From positions 4,785-23,279 of the forward strand of contig DGEB01000042.1 in assembly GCA_002385735.1 (NCBI GenBank): a stretch of 18,495 nucleotides of DNA, read 5' to 3'. Origin of the DNA: Peptococcaceae bacterium UBA3937. GTDB lineage: Bacteria > Bacillota > Peptococcia > DRI-13 > DTU073. Shown piece by piece: positions 1-6,747 of the stretch (position 1 is the first letter of the stretch; the number at the start of each line of letters is the position of its first letter). The notes under the pieces were generated by a model. The model did not search any database and was not told the origin of the DNA. It was given only the letters and a program-made list of their open reading frames with translations. A program made the position numbers and the translations under genes.

Positions 1-2
1 TG

Positions 3-224
3 CCGGTGCCGGGGGAGCCGGAAGGCGAGCGCAGCTTTTTGCTGCTTTTTGGCACCGGCTGGGGCATGGCGCAGGAAATCATCGAGGAAGCCGATTATAT
101 CCTGGCTCCCGTTTTTGGGGCGGGTTCTTATAATCATTTATCGGTTAGAAGCGCGGCGGCCATCATTTTGGATCGCCTGCTGGGTGAAGAATGGTGGAGG
201 ACCAGGGAGCATAAAATTATTTAA
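3..224 (+). CDS. TrmD-associated SPOUT RNA methyltransferase (PF09936 family), C-terminal fragment
   Basis: The frame is open to the left edge, so only the last 73 or so codons are present; a GTG at position 6 is internal. The fragment carries the family's C-terminal signature: a glycine-rich FGTGWGM segment followed by APVFGAGSYNHLSVRSA and an ILDRLLG helix. This matches the SAM-dependent RNA methyltransferase family (PF09936, the TM1570-like SPOUT proteins), where the glycine-rich loop and the YNHLSVR segment help form the knotted SAM site. The family commonly sits between trmD and rplS, exactly the context here, with rplS starting 130 nt downstream. Its RNA target is not known to me and cannot be read from the fragment. 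It stops with TAA at 222-224, just upstream of the rplS promoter. Family assignment is firm; the specific reaction is inference. Confidence 0.8.
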   Translation, partial: PVPGEPEGERSFLLLFGTGWGMAQEIIEEADYILAPVFGAGSYNHLSVRSAAAIILDRLLGEEWWRTREHKII

Positions 225-230
225 AAAAAC

Positions 231-260
231 TTGTTAAGGTTCAAGATGATATGATATAAT
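231..260 (+). promoter_or_regulatory. Sigma-A-type promoter of rplS
   Basis: A -35 element TTGTTA (231-236) and a perfect -10 TATAAT (255-260) are separated by 18 bp. They lie just after the stop codon of the methyltransferase gene and about 95 nt upstream of the rplS start, giving a predicted transcript start near 267 and a leader of roughly 88 nt. Confidence 0.7.
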
Positions 261-266
261 GATAGA

Positions 267-350
267 GCTTATGGTTTTCTGGAAAACGGATGGTCCGCTG
301 TCCCGATTTTTTTCAGGCGGGATAAGAACATCTAGGCGGAAGGAGGTAAT
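267..350 (+). promoter_or_regulatory. Structured 5' leader of rplS, candidate L19 autoregulatory leader
   Basis: The leader can fold into a nested structure. An outer stem pairs TCCGC (294-298) with GCGGA (336-340), and an inner stem pairs TCCCG (301-305) with CGGGA (318-322) across a T-rich loop. The outer 3' strand ends directly against the AGGAGG ribosome binding site (341-346), so folding could control access to it. Firmicutes are known to have an L19 leader RNA upstream of rplS; I have not shown that this sequence matches that consensus. Confidence 0.4.
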
Positions 351-354
351 ACCG

Positions 355-696
355 GTGGATTTAATCAAGTCAGTCGAAGTAGAACAATTACGCGATGATA
401 TTCCTGATTTTCGACCTGGCGATACGGTGCGTGTGCATGTGAAGGTGGTAGAAGGCAACAGGGAGAGAATCCAGGTTTTCGAGGGTGCTGTAATCAAAAG
501 AAGGGGAAGTGGTTTAAATGAAACTTTCACGGTACGCCGGATTTCTTACGGTGTTGGTGTTGAGCGCTGTTTCCCTATTCATACACCTCGGGTGCAGAAA
601 ATCGAAGTAGTACGCAAAGGAAAAGTACGCAGAGCGAAACTCTACTACTTAAGGAAATTAGCCGGTAAAGCGGCGCGGATTAAAGAAAGGGCATAA
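355..696 (+). CDS. rplS: 50S ribosomal protein L19
   Basis: Ribosomal protein L19 of the large subunit, located near the 30S-50S interface. The protein is 113 residues, the normal bacterial size (about 115), starting [12 protein letters not shown] and containing the family hallmarks [13 protein letters not shown], the [11 protein letters not shown] segment, [14 protein letters not shown] and the basic [10 protein letters not shown] tail. The GTG at 355 is chosen because it is preceded by GGAAGGAGG (338-346) at 8 nt spacing and gives the expected N-terminus; the longer reading to 259 would add a non-homologous extension running over the promoter and leader. The gene follows the TrmD-linked methyltransferase and precedes ylqF, the usual Firmicute order. 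Expression is probably driven by its own promoter and possibly controlled by the folded leader. Confidence 0.96.
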   Translation: MDLIKSVEVEQLRDDIPDFRPGDTVRVHVKVVEGNRERIQVFEGAVIKRRGSGLNETFTVRRISYGVGVERCFPIHTPRVQKIEVVRKGKVRRAKLYYLRKLAGKAARIKERA

Positions 697-704
697 TTAT
701 TTGG

Positions 705-733
705 GAAAGGGACTGCTTAACGCAGTCTCTTTC
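705..733 (+). terminator. Strong hairpin after rplS, without a T-tract
   Basis: GAAAGGGACTGC (705-716) pairs with GCAGTCTCTTTC (722-733) over a TTAAC loop: 12 bp with one G-T pair. It starts 8 nt after the rplS stop. The 3' flank is GGCATTGAGG, so there is no U-run. It may be a partial terminator, a Rho-assisted site or an mRNA 3'-end stabiliser. Confidence 0.5.
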
Positions 734-790
734 GGCATTGAGGGGACAATTTCAGGCCGAAACAGGACAACATTTCTCTCGATCTTGCGA

Positions 791-796
791 TATAAT
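791..796 (+). promoter_or_regulatory. Candidate -10 element of the ylqF-rnhB-yraN operon
   Basis: A perfect TATAAT lies 66 nt upstream of the chosen ylqF start and downstream of the post-rplS hairpin. No convincing -35 is present at 17-18 bp (the hexamer at 768-773 is CAACAT), so the promoter is either weak or activator-dependent. Confidence 0.4.
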
Positions 797-861
797 AAAT
801 GAAGACGGACCCAGGGGATGGGTCCAAGAGAAAACGAAGTAAGCAAAAAGGAGCGGGGCAG

Positions 862-1731
862 ATGGTGAACTGGTTTCCAGGCCATATGGCCAGGACCAAA
901 AAGCTGATTCAGGAAAACTTAAAACTGGTGGATGTAGTCTTGGAACTGGTGGACGCCCGGTTACCGGAAAGCAGCAGAAATCCCTTGCTCAAGGAGTTGC
1001 TGGGGGAAAAACCGTTGGTCCTGGTTTTAAATAAAAGCGATTTGGCTGAAGAAGCCGAGACCGTCCGCTGGTGCGATTATTACCGGCAGCAAGGGCACGC
1101 CGTTTTGGCTTTTGATGCGGTGCAGGACCGTGGCCGCCAGGAAAAGAAAACGATCCTGGAGTTGGTGAAAGGTCAAGCCCAGGGGATTTTGGCACGCCGT
1201 GCCGCCCGGGGCATCAGGAATCAGGTCATCCGCTTGATGGTGGTGGGCATCCCCAATGTGGGCAAATCCACATTGATTAATAATTTAGCCGGTAAAGGGG
1301 CGGCGGAGACCGCCGACCGCCCCGGGGTGACCCGGGGGAAACAATGGGTACGCCTGGAGAAAAATCTGGAGCTCCTGGATATGCCGGGTATTCTCTGGCC
1401 GAAAACTGAGGACCCGGTGGCCGGCTATAAGTTAGCCGCGACCGGCGCGATAAAAGAGACGGTTTACGATCCGCTGGAGTTGTCCTTGTGGTTGTTGGGC
1501 TGGCTGATGGAACATAAGCCGGGGCGCATTGCCGCCCGGTACACGGTGGAGGAAAAGGGGGAAGCTTTGTCCGTGCTTACGGCCATTTGCCGGCAAAGAG
1601 GCTTTTTGGTAAGCGGCGGAGAAGCCAATTGGGAAAAGGGAGCTGAGGTATTGCTTGCGGAATTCCGGGGCGGAAAGTTAGGCCGCATTACCATGGACAG
1701 CCTGGAAAAGAAAGCGGAGCCGGAACATTGA
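862..1731 (+). CDS. ylqF: Ribosome biogenesis GTPase YlqF/RbgA
   Basis: Circularly permuted GTPase required in Bacillus for late 50S subunit assembly. The protein is 289 residues (family about 280-290). Motifs occur in the permuted order G4-G1-G2-G3: NKSD at residues 57-60, the P-loop GIPNVGKST at 129-137, the G2 threonine in PGVTRGKQW, and DMPG at 173-176. The N-terminus reads VNWFPGHMARTKK, the family signature, and the C-terminal helical region (about 210-289) corresponds to the RNA-binding ANTAR-like domain. ATG at 862 is preferred because AAGGAG (848-853) is 8 nt upstream and the N-terminus aligns with the family; the upstream ATG at 799 lies at the promoter. It is followed after 36 nt by rnhB, so co-transcription is likely. 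Sitting next to rplS fits a shared 50S theme. Confidence 0.95.
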   Translation: MVNWFPGHMARTKKLIQENLKLVDVVLELVDARLPESSRNPLLKELLGEKPLVLVLNKSDLAEEAETVRWCDYYRQQGHAVLAFDAVQDRGRQEKKTILELVKGQAQGILARRAARGIRNQVIRLMVVGIPNVGKSTLINNLAGKGAAETADRPGVTRGKQWVRLEKNLELLDMPGILWPKTEDPVAGYKLAATGAIKETVYDPLELSLWLLGWLMEHKPGRIAARYTVEEKGEALSVLTAICRQRGFLVSGGEANWEKGAEVLLAEFRGGKLGRITMDSLEKKAEPEH

Positions 1732-1767
1732 TGCTCAAAGAGCAAAGCCGGAACGGAGAGGATAAAG

Positions 1768-2415
1768 GTGCGCACGGAAAAAAGGGAAAAAGAATTGCAA
1801 AGGTTTCAAGAATTGCGGCAGAAAGAGTTATTTCTTTATAAACAGGGTTATGCTTTCGTGGGAGGAATCGACGAAGCCGGGAGAGGGCCCCTGGCGGGAC
1901 CGGTGGTGGCCGCCTGTGTTATCCTCCCGCCGGATTGTTCGCTTCCCGGTTTGGATGATTCCAAAAAGCTGACCCCTTTAAAAAGGGAGCATTTGGAGCA
2001 GCAAATCAAGGAAGCAGCGGTGGCCTGGTCGGTAGGGCTGGTCAACCATCGTGAAATTGACGCACTCAATATCTATCAGGCCACGAAAGTGGCGATGACC
2101 AAGGCCCTTCGTTTTTTACGGGTCAGACCGGATTATCTTCTGGTGGACGCCATGAAGCTGGAGGTGGACGTGCCGCAGGAGAGCGTTACCCACGGCGATC
2201 GTACTTGTGCGGCTATTGCGGCGGCCTCGATTATTGCCAAGACCTACCGGGACCGGATTATGGAACTGCTGGATGAGGTCTATCCCAGCTATGGCTTTAA
2301 AGATAACAAAGGCTACGGGACGGCTCGTCATTTGGAGGCCTTGCGCCTATACGGTCCTTCCCCCGTCCACCGGCGGAGTTTCCTTGGCAAAATCCTGGGG
2401 GAGACGGAAGGATAA
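1768..2415 (+). CDS. rnhB: Ribonuclease HII
   Basis: Cytoplasmic endonuclease that cuts the RNA strand of RNA/DNA hybrids and removes single ribonucleotides misincorporated into DNA. The 215-residue protein has the full set of type 2 RNase H motifs: GIDEAGRGPLAGP with catalytic D35 and E36, LDDSKKLT, the third acidic residue D127 in LLVDAMKL, and D144 in THGD followed by AAASIIAKTYRD. The C-terminal GYGTARHLEAL and YGPSPVHRRSF segments are also typical. The start is GTG, with GGAGAGG 6 nt upstream. The gene lies between ylqF and yraN with gaps of 36 and about 30 nt, the common Firmicute arrangement, and probably shares their transcript. No missing residue was seen. Confidence 0.96.
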   Translation: MRTEKREKELQRFQELRQKELFLYKQGYAFVGGIDEAGRGPLAGPVVAACVILPPDCSLPGLDDSKKLTPLKREHLEQQIKEAAVAWSVGLVNHREIDALNIYQATKVAMTKALRFLRVRPDYLLVDAMKLEVDVPQESVTHGDRTCAAIAAASIIAKTYRDRIMELLDEVYPSYGFKDNKGYGTARHLEALRLYGPSPVHRRSFLGKILGETEG

Positions 2416-2447
2416 GAATGTAGGGGTAAAGAGATGAGGTGGAGCCG

Positions 2448-2804
2448 TTGGATCGCGTTATCTTAGGTAAAAAAGCGGAAGACGCGGCAGCCGAATACAT
2501 AAAAGAGCAGGGCTACCGGCTGAGGGAAAGAAACTTTCGCTGTCCCCTGGGTGAAATTGATATTATCGCTGAAGACCAGGGCGTATTGGTTTTTGTGGAA
2601 GTAAGAAGCAGGACGAAGGCCGATTTTGGTTTGCCCGAAGAGACGGTGAACTGGGTGAAGCAACAAAAACTGCGCCGCCTTGCGGCCGCATATTTGCAAA
2701 GAACCCGGGAATGGGGAAAGGAATGCCGCTTTGATGTCATCGGCGTCCTGTTCGGGGAGCAGGAGCAGGTTGAGCGGCTGGAGTTAATCAAAAATGCCTT
2801 CTAA
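2448..2804 (+). CDS. YraN family (UPF0102) nuclease-fold protein
   Basis: Small protein of the UPF0102/YraN family, which has a restriction-endonuclease-like fold; the cellular role is not firmly known. The sequence shows the family core: LGKKAEDAAAEYIKEQGY near the N-terminus, RNFRCPLGEIDIIA, VFVEVRSRT and the helix RRLAAAYL. The acidic E and D of GEIDII and the E of FVEVRSR occupy the positions of nuclease active-site residues. I prefer the TTG at 2448 because GAGGTG (2436-2441) sits 6 nt upstream and the product then begins MDRVILGKKAED, close to the family start; GTG at 2439 would add three residues and is the alternative. Length is 118 residues, normal. The gene follows rnhB, its usual neighbour. 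Confidence 0.88.
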   Translation: MDRVILGKKAEDAAAEYIKEQGYRLRERNFRCPLGEIDIIAEDQGVLVFVEVRSRTKADFGLPEETVNWVKQQKLRRLAAAYLQRTREWGKECRFDVIGVLFGEQEQVERLELIKNAF

Positions 2805-2875
2805 AAAAGTCTTCTGGAGAGCAAGCGCGGGAACGAAATAATGGAAAACAAAGGGAACGGCATGCGGGCAGGAGA

Positions 2876-2903
2876 TTGAGCAGAAAAGAAGAATTAATAA
2901 TAC
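2876..2903 (+). promoter_or_regulatory. Possible promoter of the coiled-coil/NAGPA gene pair
   Basis: TTGAGC (2876-2881) and TAATAC (2898-2903) are 16 bp apart in the 139-nt gap after yraN. Each element matches the sigma-A consensus only in part, so this is a candidate. A TACGAT at 2901-2906 could serve instead with a 19-bp spacer. Confidence 0.35.
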
Positions 2904-2943
2904 GATTATGGAATGGGTATGCGAAAGGAAGTGGGGTGGATTT

Positions 2944-3363
2944 ATGCGTCGGAGTAGAGATGAGGAGGTCATAATTATTCATGAGGAGGATGTTCCGAAA
3001 AAGAAGGTTAAGCGGCCGCCTCAAAAAACAAGATCAATCTGGAAAAGTCTTATCTACGGGGTGCTTTTAGCATGTATTTGGGGCTGGCTGGTTTACGCCG
3101 GCTATCATTTTACCAAACAGTATTTTGATACGACCATTAACAACCTGCAACAAACCAATGCCCTTAATATGCAAGCCATAAATGAAAGATTAGCCAGTAT
3201 CAACAGTGAGATTAACGCCATAAAAGAGGCCATCAGCCAGACGGATCAAACCTTGTCCTCATCGGGAAGCATCCAGGCCGAACTGAATAAAAAAATTGAA
3301 CTGCTTGATAAGCAGTTACAAGACCTGGAGAAAAGCTTAGAAATCTTGAAGGAGGCTCCCTAA
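2944..3363 (+). CDS. Single-TM membrane protein with extracytoplasmic coiled coil
   Basis: I do not recognise a named family. From ATG 2944 the protein is 139 residues. Residues 1-28 are charged and basic, ending in KRPPQKTRS; a hydrophobic segment at about 32-55 (SLIYGVLLACIWGWLVYAGY) is a single TM helix; the rest, from about 65 to the end, is rich in heptad-like N, I, L, Q, E and K and looks like a two-part coiled coil broken by a GS-rich stretch (SSSGSIQ). The positive-inside rule predicts a cytoplasmic N-terminus and an external coiled coil. Start choice: GGGGTGGA lies just upstream of 2944, while an in-frame ATG at 2908 would lie directly at the candidate promoter. The stop codon overlaps the next start (TAATG), so the two are probably translated together and may act together at the membrane. 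Confidence 0.7.
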   Translation: MRRSRDEEVIIIHEEDVPKKKVKRPPQKTRSIWKSLIYGVLLACIWGWLVYAGYHFTKQYFDTTINNLQQTNALNMQAINERLASINSEINAIKEAISQTDQTLSSSGSIQAELNKKIELLDKQLQDLEKSLEILKEAP

Positions 3364-4409
3364 TGCGCATTGTGAACATACTTGCGGCGTTAATTATTGC
3401 ACCTCTTTTGGGGATGTGCCTTAATCTGAAAGGTTTTACCGCCTCGGCGGAACGCTTGTTGCTTCCTGTGGAAGACACCTCTTATTCCCTCGATGCTTGT
3501 CAACAAACCGTGGATGAGTTGGAAAACAGATTTAATGTTTTTTATCAGGAGGCCCATCAGCAGAAATCGCAGTTTGAAGAGCAGGAACAAGTTTTAGCCA
3601 GCCTGGTTCAAACGGCCTCCAAGCATGAAAAGGAATCGGATCAAATTTATGAAGACCGGATCCTCAGGATGCTCGGTGAGCCGGTTAAAATACATAAATC
3701 CAAACGGGTGGAAATAAAAGTATTCAAACTGGAGGAACTAGGCTACCGGGGTTTTATTGCCAAGGTAAAACTGTTTGATCCCAAGGCTTTTAAAGTTGTG
3801 TTGGCGAAAGATACCATCGGGGCGAAGGAAACCACGCTGGAAGCGGTGCAAAGAAAAAAGGCCATTTTGGGGATCAACGGCGGCGGTTTTTATACGGAAG
3901 TGAAGGACGGTGAACCCCAGGGAATCTTTATAGGCAATGTGGTAATTGACGGTAAATTAGTAAGTCCTTTTAACGCGTATCCCGGTAATTTGCATTTTGT
4001 CGGGACCAACCGGTCGGGCCGGGTTATCGGCGGTATTTTCAACAAGGAAGAGGAGCTTATGGCCCAGAAGCCCTGGCAAGGGGTTAGTTTTATTCCCATC
4101 CTCATCAAAGGCGGGGTCAAACAACCCATTCCCGAGGAATGGGAAAAAACCAATCAACCCCGGACGATTATCGGAGAGTACGCCAACGGCGATTTAATCA
4201 TGATTGTGGTGGACGGGCGGCAAGCCGATTGGAGCAGCGGGGTTACCCTCGAACGGCTCATCGAAAAACTGGTTGAATTGGGCGTGAAGGAAGGTTACAA
4301 CCTGGACGGCGGAGGTTCCAGTACCTTTGTGTATAAAGGAGAAGTATTGAATCGTCCTTCCGACGGTAAATTGCGTCCGGTGGTTACAAACATCGTGATT
4401 ATGCCTTAA
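3363..4409 (+). CDS. Exported phosphodiester glycosidase (NAGPA domain) family protein
   Basis: 348-residue protein with an N-terminal signal peptide or anchor (hydrophobic residues about 4-20, then FTASAE as a plausible cleavage region). Residues about 35-105 are polar, glutamine- and glutamate-rich and probably helical. Residues about 115-348 form a NAGPA domain (PF09992): GINGGGFY around N172, GEPQGIFIGN, IDGKLVS, and the C-terminal LDGGGSSTFV around D315 followed by RPVVTNIVI. In the family these asparagine, aspartate and glycine motifs line a phosphodiester/sugar site; bacterial members are linked to cell-wall or exopolysaccharide glycan processing, but the substrate here is unknown. The start ATG overlaps the preceding stop by one base, and a terminator follows about 60 nt after the stop, so the pair forms a closed two-gene unit. 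The N-terminal helical region could contact the partner's coiled coil; that is inference. Confidence 0.87.
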   Translation: MRIVNILAALIIAPLLGMCLNLKGFTASAERLLLPVEDTSYSLDACQQTVDELENRFNVFYQEAHQQKSQFEEQEQVLASLVQTASKHEKESDQIYEDRILRMLGEPVKIHKSKRVEIKVFKLEELGYRGFIAKVKLFDPKAFKVVLAKDTIGAKETTLEAVQRKKAILGINGGGFYTEVKDGEPQGIFIGNVVIDGKLVSPFNAYPGNLHFVGTNRSGRVIGGIFNKEEELMAQKPWQGVSFIPILIKGGVKQPIPEEWEKTNQPRTIIGEYANGDLIMIVVDGRQADWSSGVTLERLIEKLVELGVKEGYNLDGGGSSTFVYKGEVLNRPSDGKLRPVVTNIVIMP

Positions 4410-4471
4410 GCTGTTTGCCTGCGAGGTTACCGGTCATAGGTCAGAGATAGCTTAAAATGAAGCCTGTTTTG

Positions 4472-4507
4472 CTGTCTGGAAAAAAGTTTTCTTCCAGACA
4501 GTTTTTT
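4472..4507 (+). terminator. Rho-independent terminator of the coiled-coil/NAGPA unit
   Basis: CTGTCTGG (4472-4479) pairs perfectly with CCAGACAG (4494-4501), the stem extends inward by AA/TT pairs, and six Ts follow at 4502-4507. A textbook intrinsic terminator. Confidence 0.9.
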
Positions 4508-4508
4508 A

Positions 4509-4537
4509 TTGAAAATTGGCAAGATAAGCAGTAGAAT
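4509..4537 (+). promoter_or_regulatory. Sigma-A-type promoter of yifB/comM
   Basis: TTGAAA (4509-4514) and TAGAAT (4532-4537) are exactly 17 bp apart; each matches the consensus at five of six positions. It begins directly after the upstream terminator and lies about 70 nt before the start codon. The leader after it (4545-4590) is AT-rich and contains GAAAC/GTTTC and TTAGT/ACTAA inverted pairs of unknown meaning. Confidence 0.65.
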
Positions 4538-4605
4538 AACAGATAAAGGAAGCGAAACCATTTTTATTTAGTTTCATTTTTACTAAGTTTCTGGGGTGAA
4601 GATCA

Positions 4606-6147
4606 TTGCTGGCATGTGTTCACGGCTATACGATTGTCGGGATGGATCCCCATCTGATTGAGGTGGAGGTAGATGTTTCCGGGGGTCTGCCCGAATTCAC
4701 CATTGTAGGACTACCGGATGCCACGGTTAAAGAGAGCAAAGAAAGAGTCAGAACGGCGATTAAAAATGCCGGTTTTGATTTTCCTCCCCGCAAAATCATT
4801 GTTAATCTTGCTCCGGCGGATATCAAAAAAGAGGGCCCGGGCTTTGATTTGCCGATTGCCATCGGTATTTTGGCCGCAACTCAACAATTGCGGACTGCCT
4901 CTTTGCCCCAGTTTCTTTTCGCTGGGGAGTTGTCCCTGGACGGGTCCATCCGAGGCATCCCCGGTATTCTGCCCATGGCGCTTTATACCGGCAAGCTTCA
5001 GAATAAAACCTTGATTGTGCCGGAGGACAACCGGGGAGAGGCTTCCCTGGCTCCGGAAGCGGCCTATTGTTTTCGCAAATTGTCCGAAGTGGTGAAATTT
5101 CTCGAAAAGCCGCACTTATATCCCAAAGTGAGTCCCCAAAGCCTGGAGCAATTATTGAAGGAACAAAACGAAATCGTCCATGACTTTGCCGATGTGCGCG
5201 GACAGCAGTTGGCCAAAAGAGCGCTGGAAGTGGCGGCGGCGGGTGGGCACAATGTATTATTGATCGGTGCCCCCGGTTGCGGAAAGAGTATGCTGGCCAA
5301 GTGTCTCCCGGGGATTTTACCTCCTTTGACTCCGGAAGAAGCCCTGGAAGTAAGCCAGGTGTATAGTATCGCCGGCTTGTTGAGTAAGGACAGGCCTCTG
5401 GTGACCAGCCGTCCTTTCCGGGCACCGCACCACACCGCTTCGGTAGCCAGTATCATTGGGGGAGGAGCCAATCCCACCCCCGGGGAAGTGACTTTGGCCA
5501 CCCACGGGGTCTTGTTTTTAGATGAGGTGCCGGAATTCCGGCGGGATGTACTGGAATCCCTACGCCAACCCCTGGAAGAACAGCAGGTGACGATATCCCG
5601 CATCTCGGCTGTGATTACCTATCCGGCCCAGTTTCAGTTGATCGCTGCCGCCAATCCCTGTTATTGCGGTTATTACGGCGATCAGTCCCGGGAATGCACC
5701 TGTACCCCTTATCAAGTGCAAAAATACCGCAACAAATTATCCGGCCCTTTGCTTGACCGCATCGATTTGCACGTGGAAGTGGCCAGATTGGATTATCAGG
5801 AAATACAGAGTCATAAAGAAGAGGAAAGCTCAACCCAAGTGCGTGCCAGGGTGAATTCCGCCCGTTTAAGGCAGTTGCAGCGCTTTGCCGGTATGCCGAT
5901 TACTTGTAATGCGCAGATGAGCCATAAGGAAGTGCGCAAGTATTGTCAATTGTCGGAGGAAGGAAAAAGCTTGTTAAGAAAAGTCTATACCACTTTCGGT
6001 TTGAGTGTCCGCGCCCATGAGCGTATTTTAAAGCTAGCCCGTACGATTGCGGATTTGGCTAATAGTGATGAAATAAGCATGACGCATTTGGCGGAAGCCC
6101 TGCAATACCGTTCCCTCGATCGGAGGAAGGATGTTGGCGCAGATTAG
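4606..6147 (+). CDS. comM: YifB/ComM family Mg-chelatase-like AAA+ ATPase
   Basis: 513-residue AAA+ protein of the YifB/ComM family. In Gram-negative relatives ComM is a hexameric helicase promoting branch migration during natural transformation; in Clostridia the role is inferred. Residues 1-170 are the ChlI-like N-terminal domain (VEVDVSGGLPEFTIVGLPD). The ATPase core has a Walker A at G221-S228 (GAPGCGKS), a Walker B with D306 and E307 (VLFLDEVPEF), and the family's cysteine cluster NPCYCGYYGD...CTC, then SGPLLDRIDLHVEV and a C-terminal Mg-chelatase domain (about 410-505). TTG at 4606 is the start: GGGGTGA lies 6 nt upstream and MLACVHGYTIVG matches the family N-terminus. In many Firmicutes dprA and topA follow this gene; here a sigma factor does. 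Confidence 0.95.
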   Translation: MLACVHGYTIVGMDPHLIEVEVDVSGGLPEFTIVGLPDATVKESKERVRTAIKNAGFDFPPRKIIVNLAPADIKKEGPGFDLPIAIGILAATQQLRTASLPQFLFAGELSLDGSIRGIPGILPMALYTGKLQNKTLIVPEDNRGEASLAPEAAYCFRKLSEVVKFLEKPHLYPKVSPQSLEQLLKEQNEIVHDFADVRGQQLAKRALEVAAAGGHNVLLIGAPGCGKSMLAKCLPGILPPLTPEEALEVSQVYSIAGLLSKDRPLVTSRPFRAPHHTASVASIIGGGANPTPGEVTLATHGVLFLDEVPEFRRDVLESLRQPLEEQQVTISRISAVITYPAQFQLIAAANPCYCGYYGDQSRECTCTPYQVQKYRNKLSGPLLDRIDLHVEVARLDYQEIQSHKEEESSTQVRARVNSARLRQLQRFAGMPITCNAQMSHKEVRKYCQLSEEGKSLLRKVYTTFGLSVRAHERILKLARTIADLANSDEISMTHLAEALQYRSLDRRKDVGAD

Positions 6148-6177
6148 AATCCAGTCTGATAGGAGGGTGTCCAGAGA

Positions 6178-6747
6178 ATGGAAGCGTTCCGGCTTCTTTA
6201 TTTGAAATATTACCCCAAGGTGTACTCTACCTGTTTTTTAATCTTAAAAAATAGCGCTACGGCGGAAGATGCGGCGCAAGAGGCTTTTCTCAAAGCTTAT
6301 ACGAAACTGCCTACTTTAAAGGACCTTGGTAAATTCGGGGCTTGGGTCGCGGCCATTGCCACCAAGCACGCGATTAATATTTATAACCAGAATAAAAAAA
6401 TCATCGTGGTAGGCGAAGAAGATTTAATGCAGCATTTTTTGTCATTATGGGAAACCAAAGCCGATGATTACGAGCCCTGTCGTAAGTATATGGAAAAGGA
6501 AACCAACCTGGAAATCCGCAAGGCGATTTGCCGTTTGGAACCGGTCCTTAATCAGATGGTGGTTTTGAAGTATTATTGGAATCTGACCGATCAGGAAATT
6601 GCCGAAACGCTGCAGGTCCCGCTGGGTACGGTGAAATCTTCCTTATACCGGGCCCGCAGGTTGCTGGAAAAGAAGTTGACGAGTTTTGGAAAGGAATATT
6701 TCAAAAGGGGTAAGGAAAGAGAGTTGATCCGACATGAAAAAGCTTGA
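6178..6747 (+). CDS. ECF-type (sigma-70 family) RNA polymerase sigma factor
   Basis: 189-residue sigma factor with only regions 2 and 4. Region 2 spans about residues 3-75: YLKYYPKVYSTCFLIL, then the core-binding helix with AEDAAQEAFLKAYTKL, then FGAWVAAIATKHAIN. Region 4 spans about 118-168: RLEPVLNQMVVLKYYWNLTDQEIAETL followed by the recognition helix VPLGTVKSSLYRARRLLEKKL. This matches ECF (group IV) sigma factors. The ATG at 6178 has AGGAGG at 6161-6166, with an unusually long 11-nt spacing. It lies 30 nt after yifB and overlaps the downstream putative anti-sigma gene by 14 nt. The target regulon is unknown; autoregulation is common in the family, but I found no clear ECF promoter in the short upstream gap, so it may be read through from yifB. 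Confidence 0.9.
   Translation: MEAFRLLYLKYYPKVYSTCFLILKNSATAEDAAQEAFLKAYTKLPTLKDLGKFGAWVAAIATKHAINIYNQNKKIIVVGEEDLMQHFLSLWETKADDYEPCRKYMEKETNLEIRKAICRLEPVLNQMVVLKYYWNLTDQEIAETLQVPLGTVKSSLYRARRLLEKKLTSFGKEYFKRGKERELIRHEKA

Noticed and set aside
1731..1744. Small hairpin TGCTC-AAA-GAGCA between ylqF and rnhB
   Set aside because: Only 5 bp with a 3-nt loop and no T-run; likely chance within a closely spaced operon.
4516..4537. TTGGCA followed by TAGAAT as a yifB promoter
   Set aside because: The spacer would be only 10 bp; TTGAAA at 4509 with a 17-bp spacer to the same -10 is much better.
4823..5425. 200-codon open frame on the minus strand inside yifB/comM
   Set aside because: It lies wholly antisense to a fully motif-supported gene, has a composition rich in Pro, Arg and Ser typical of shadow frames, and shows no family motif.
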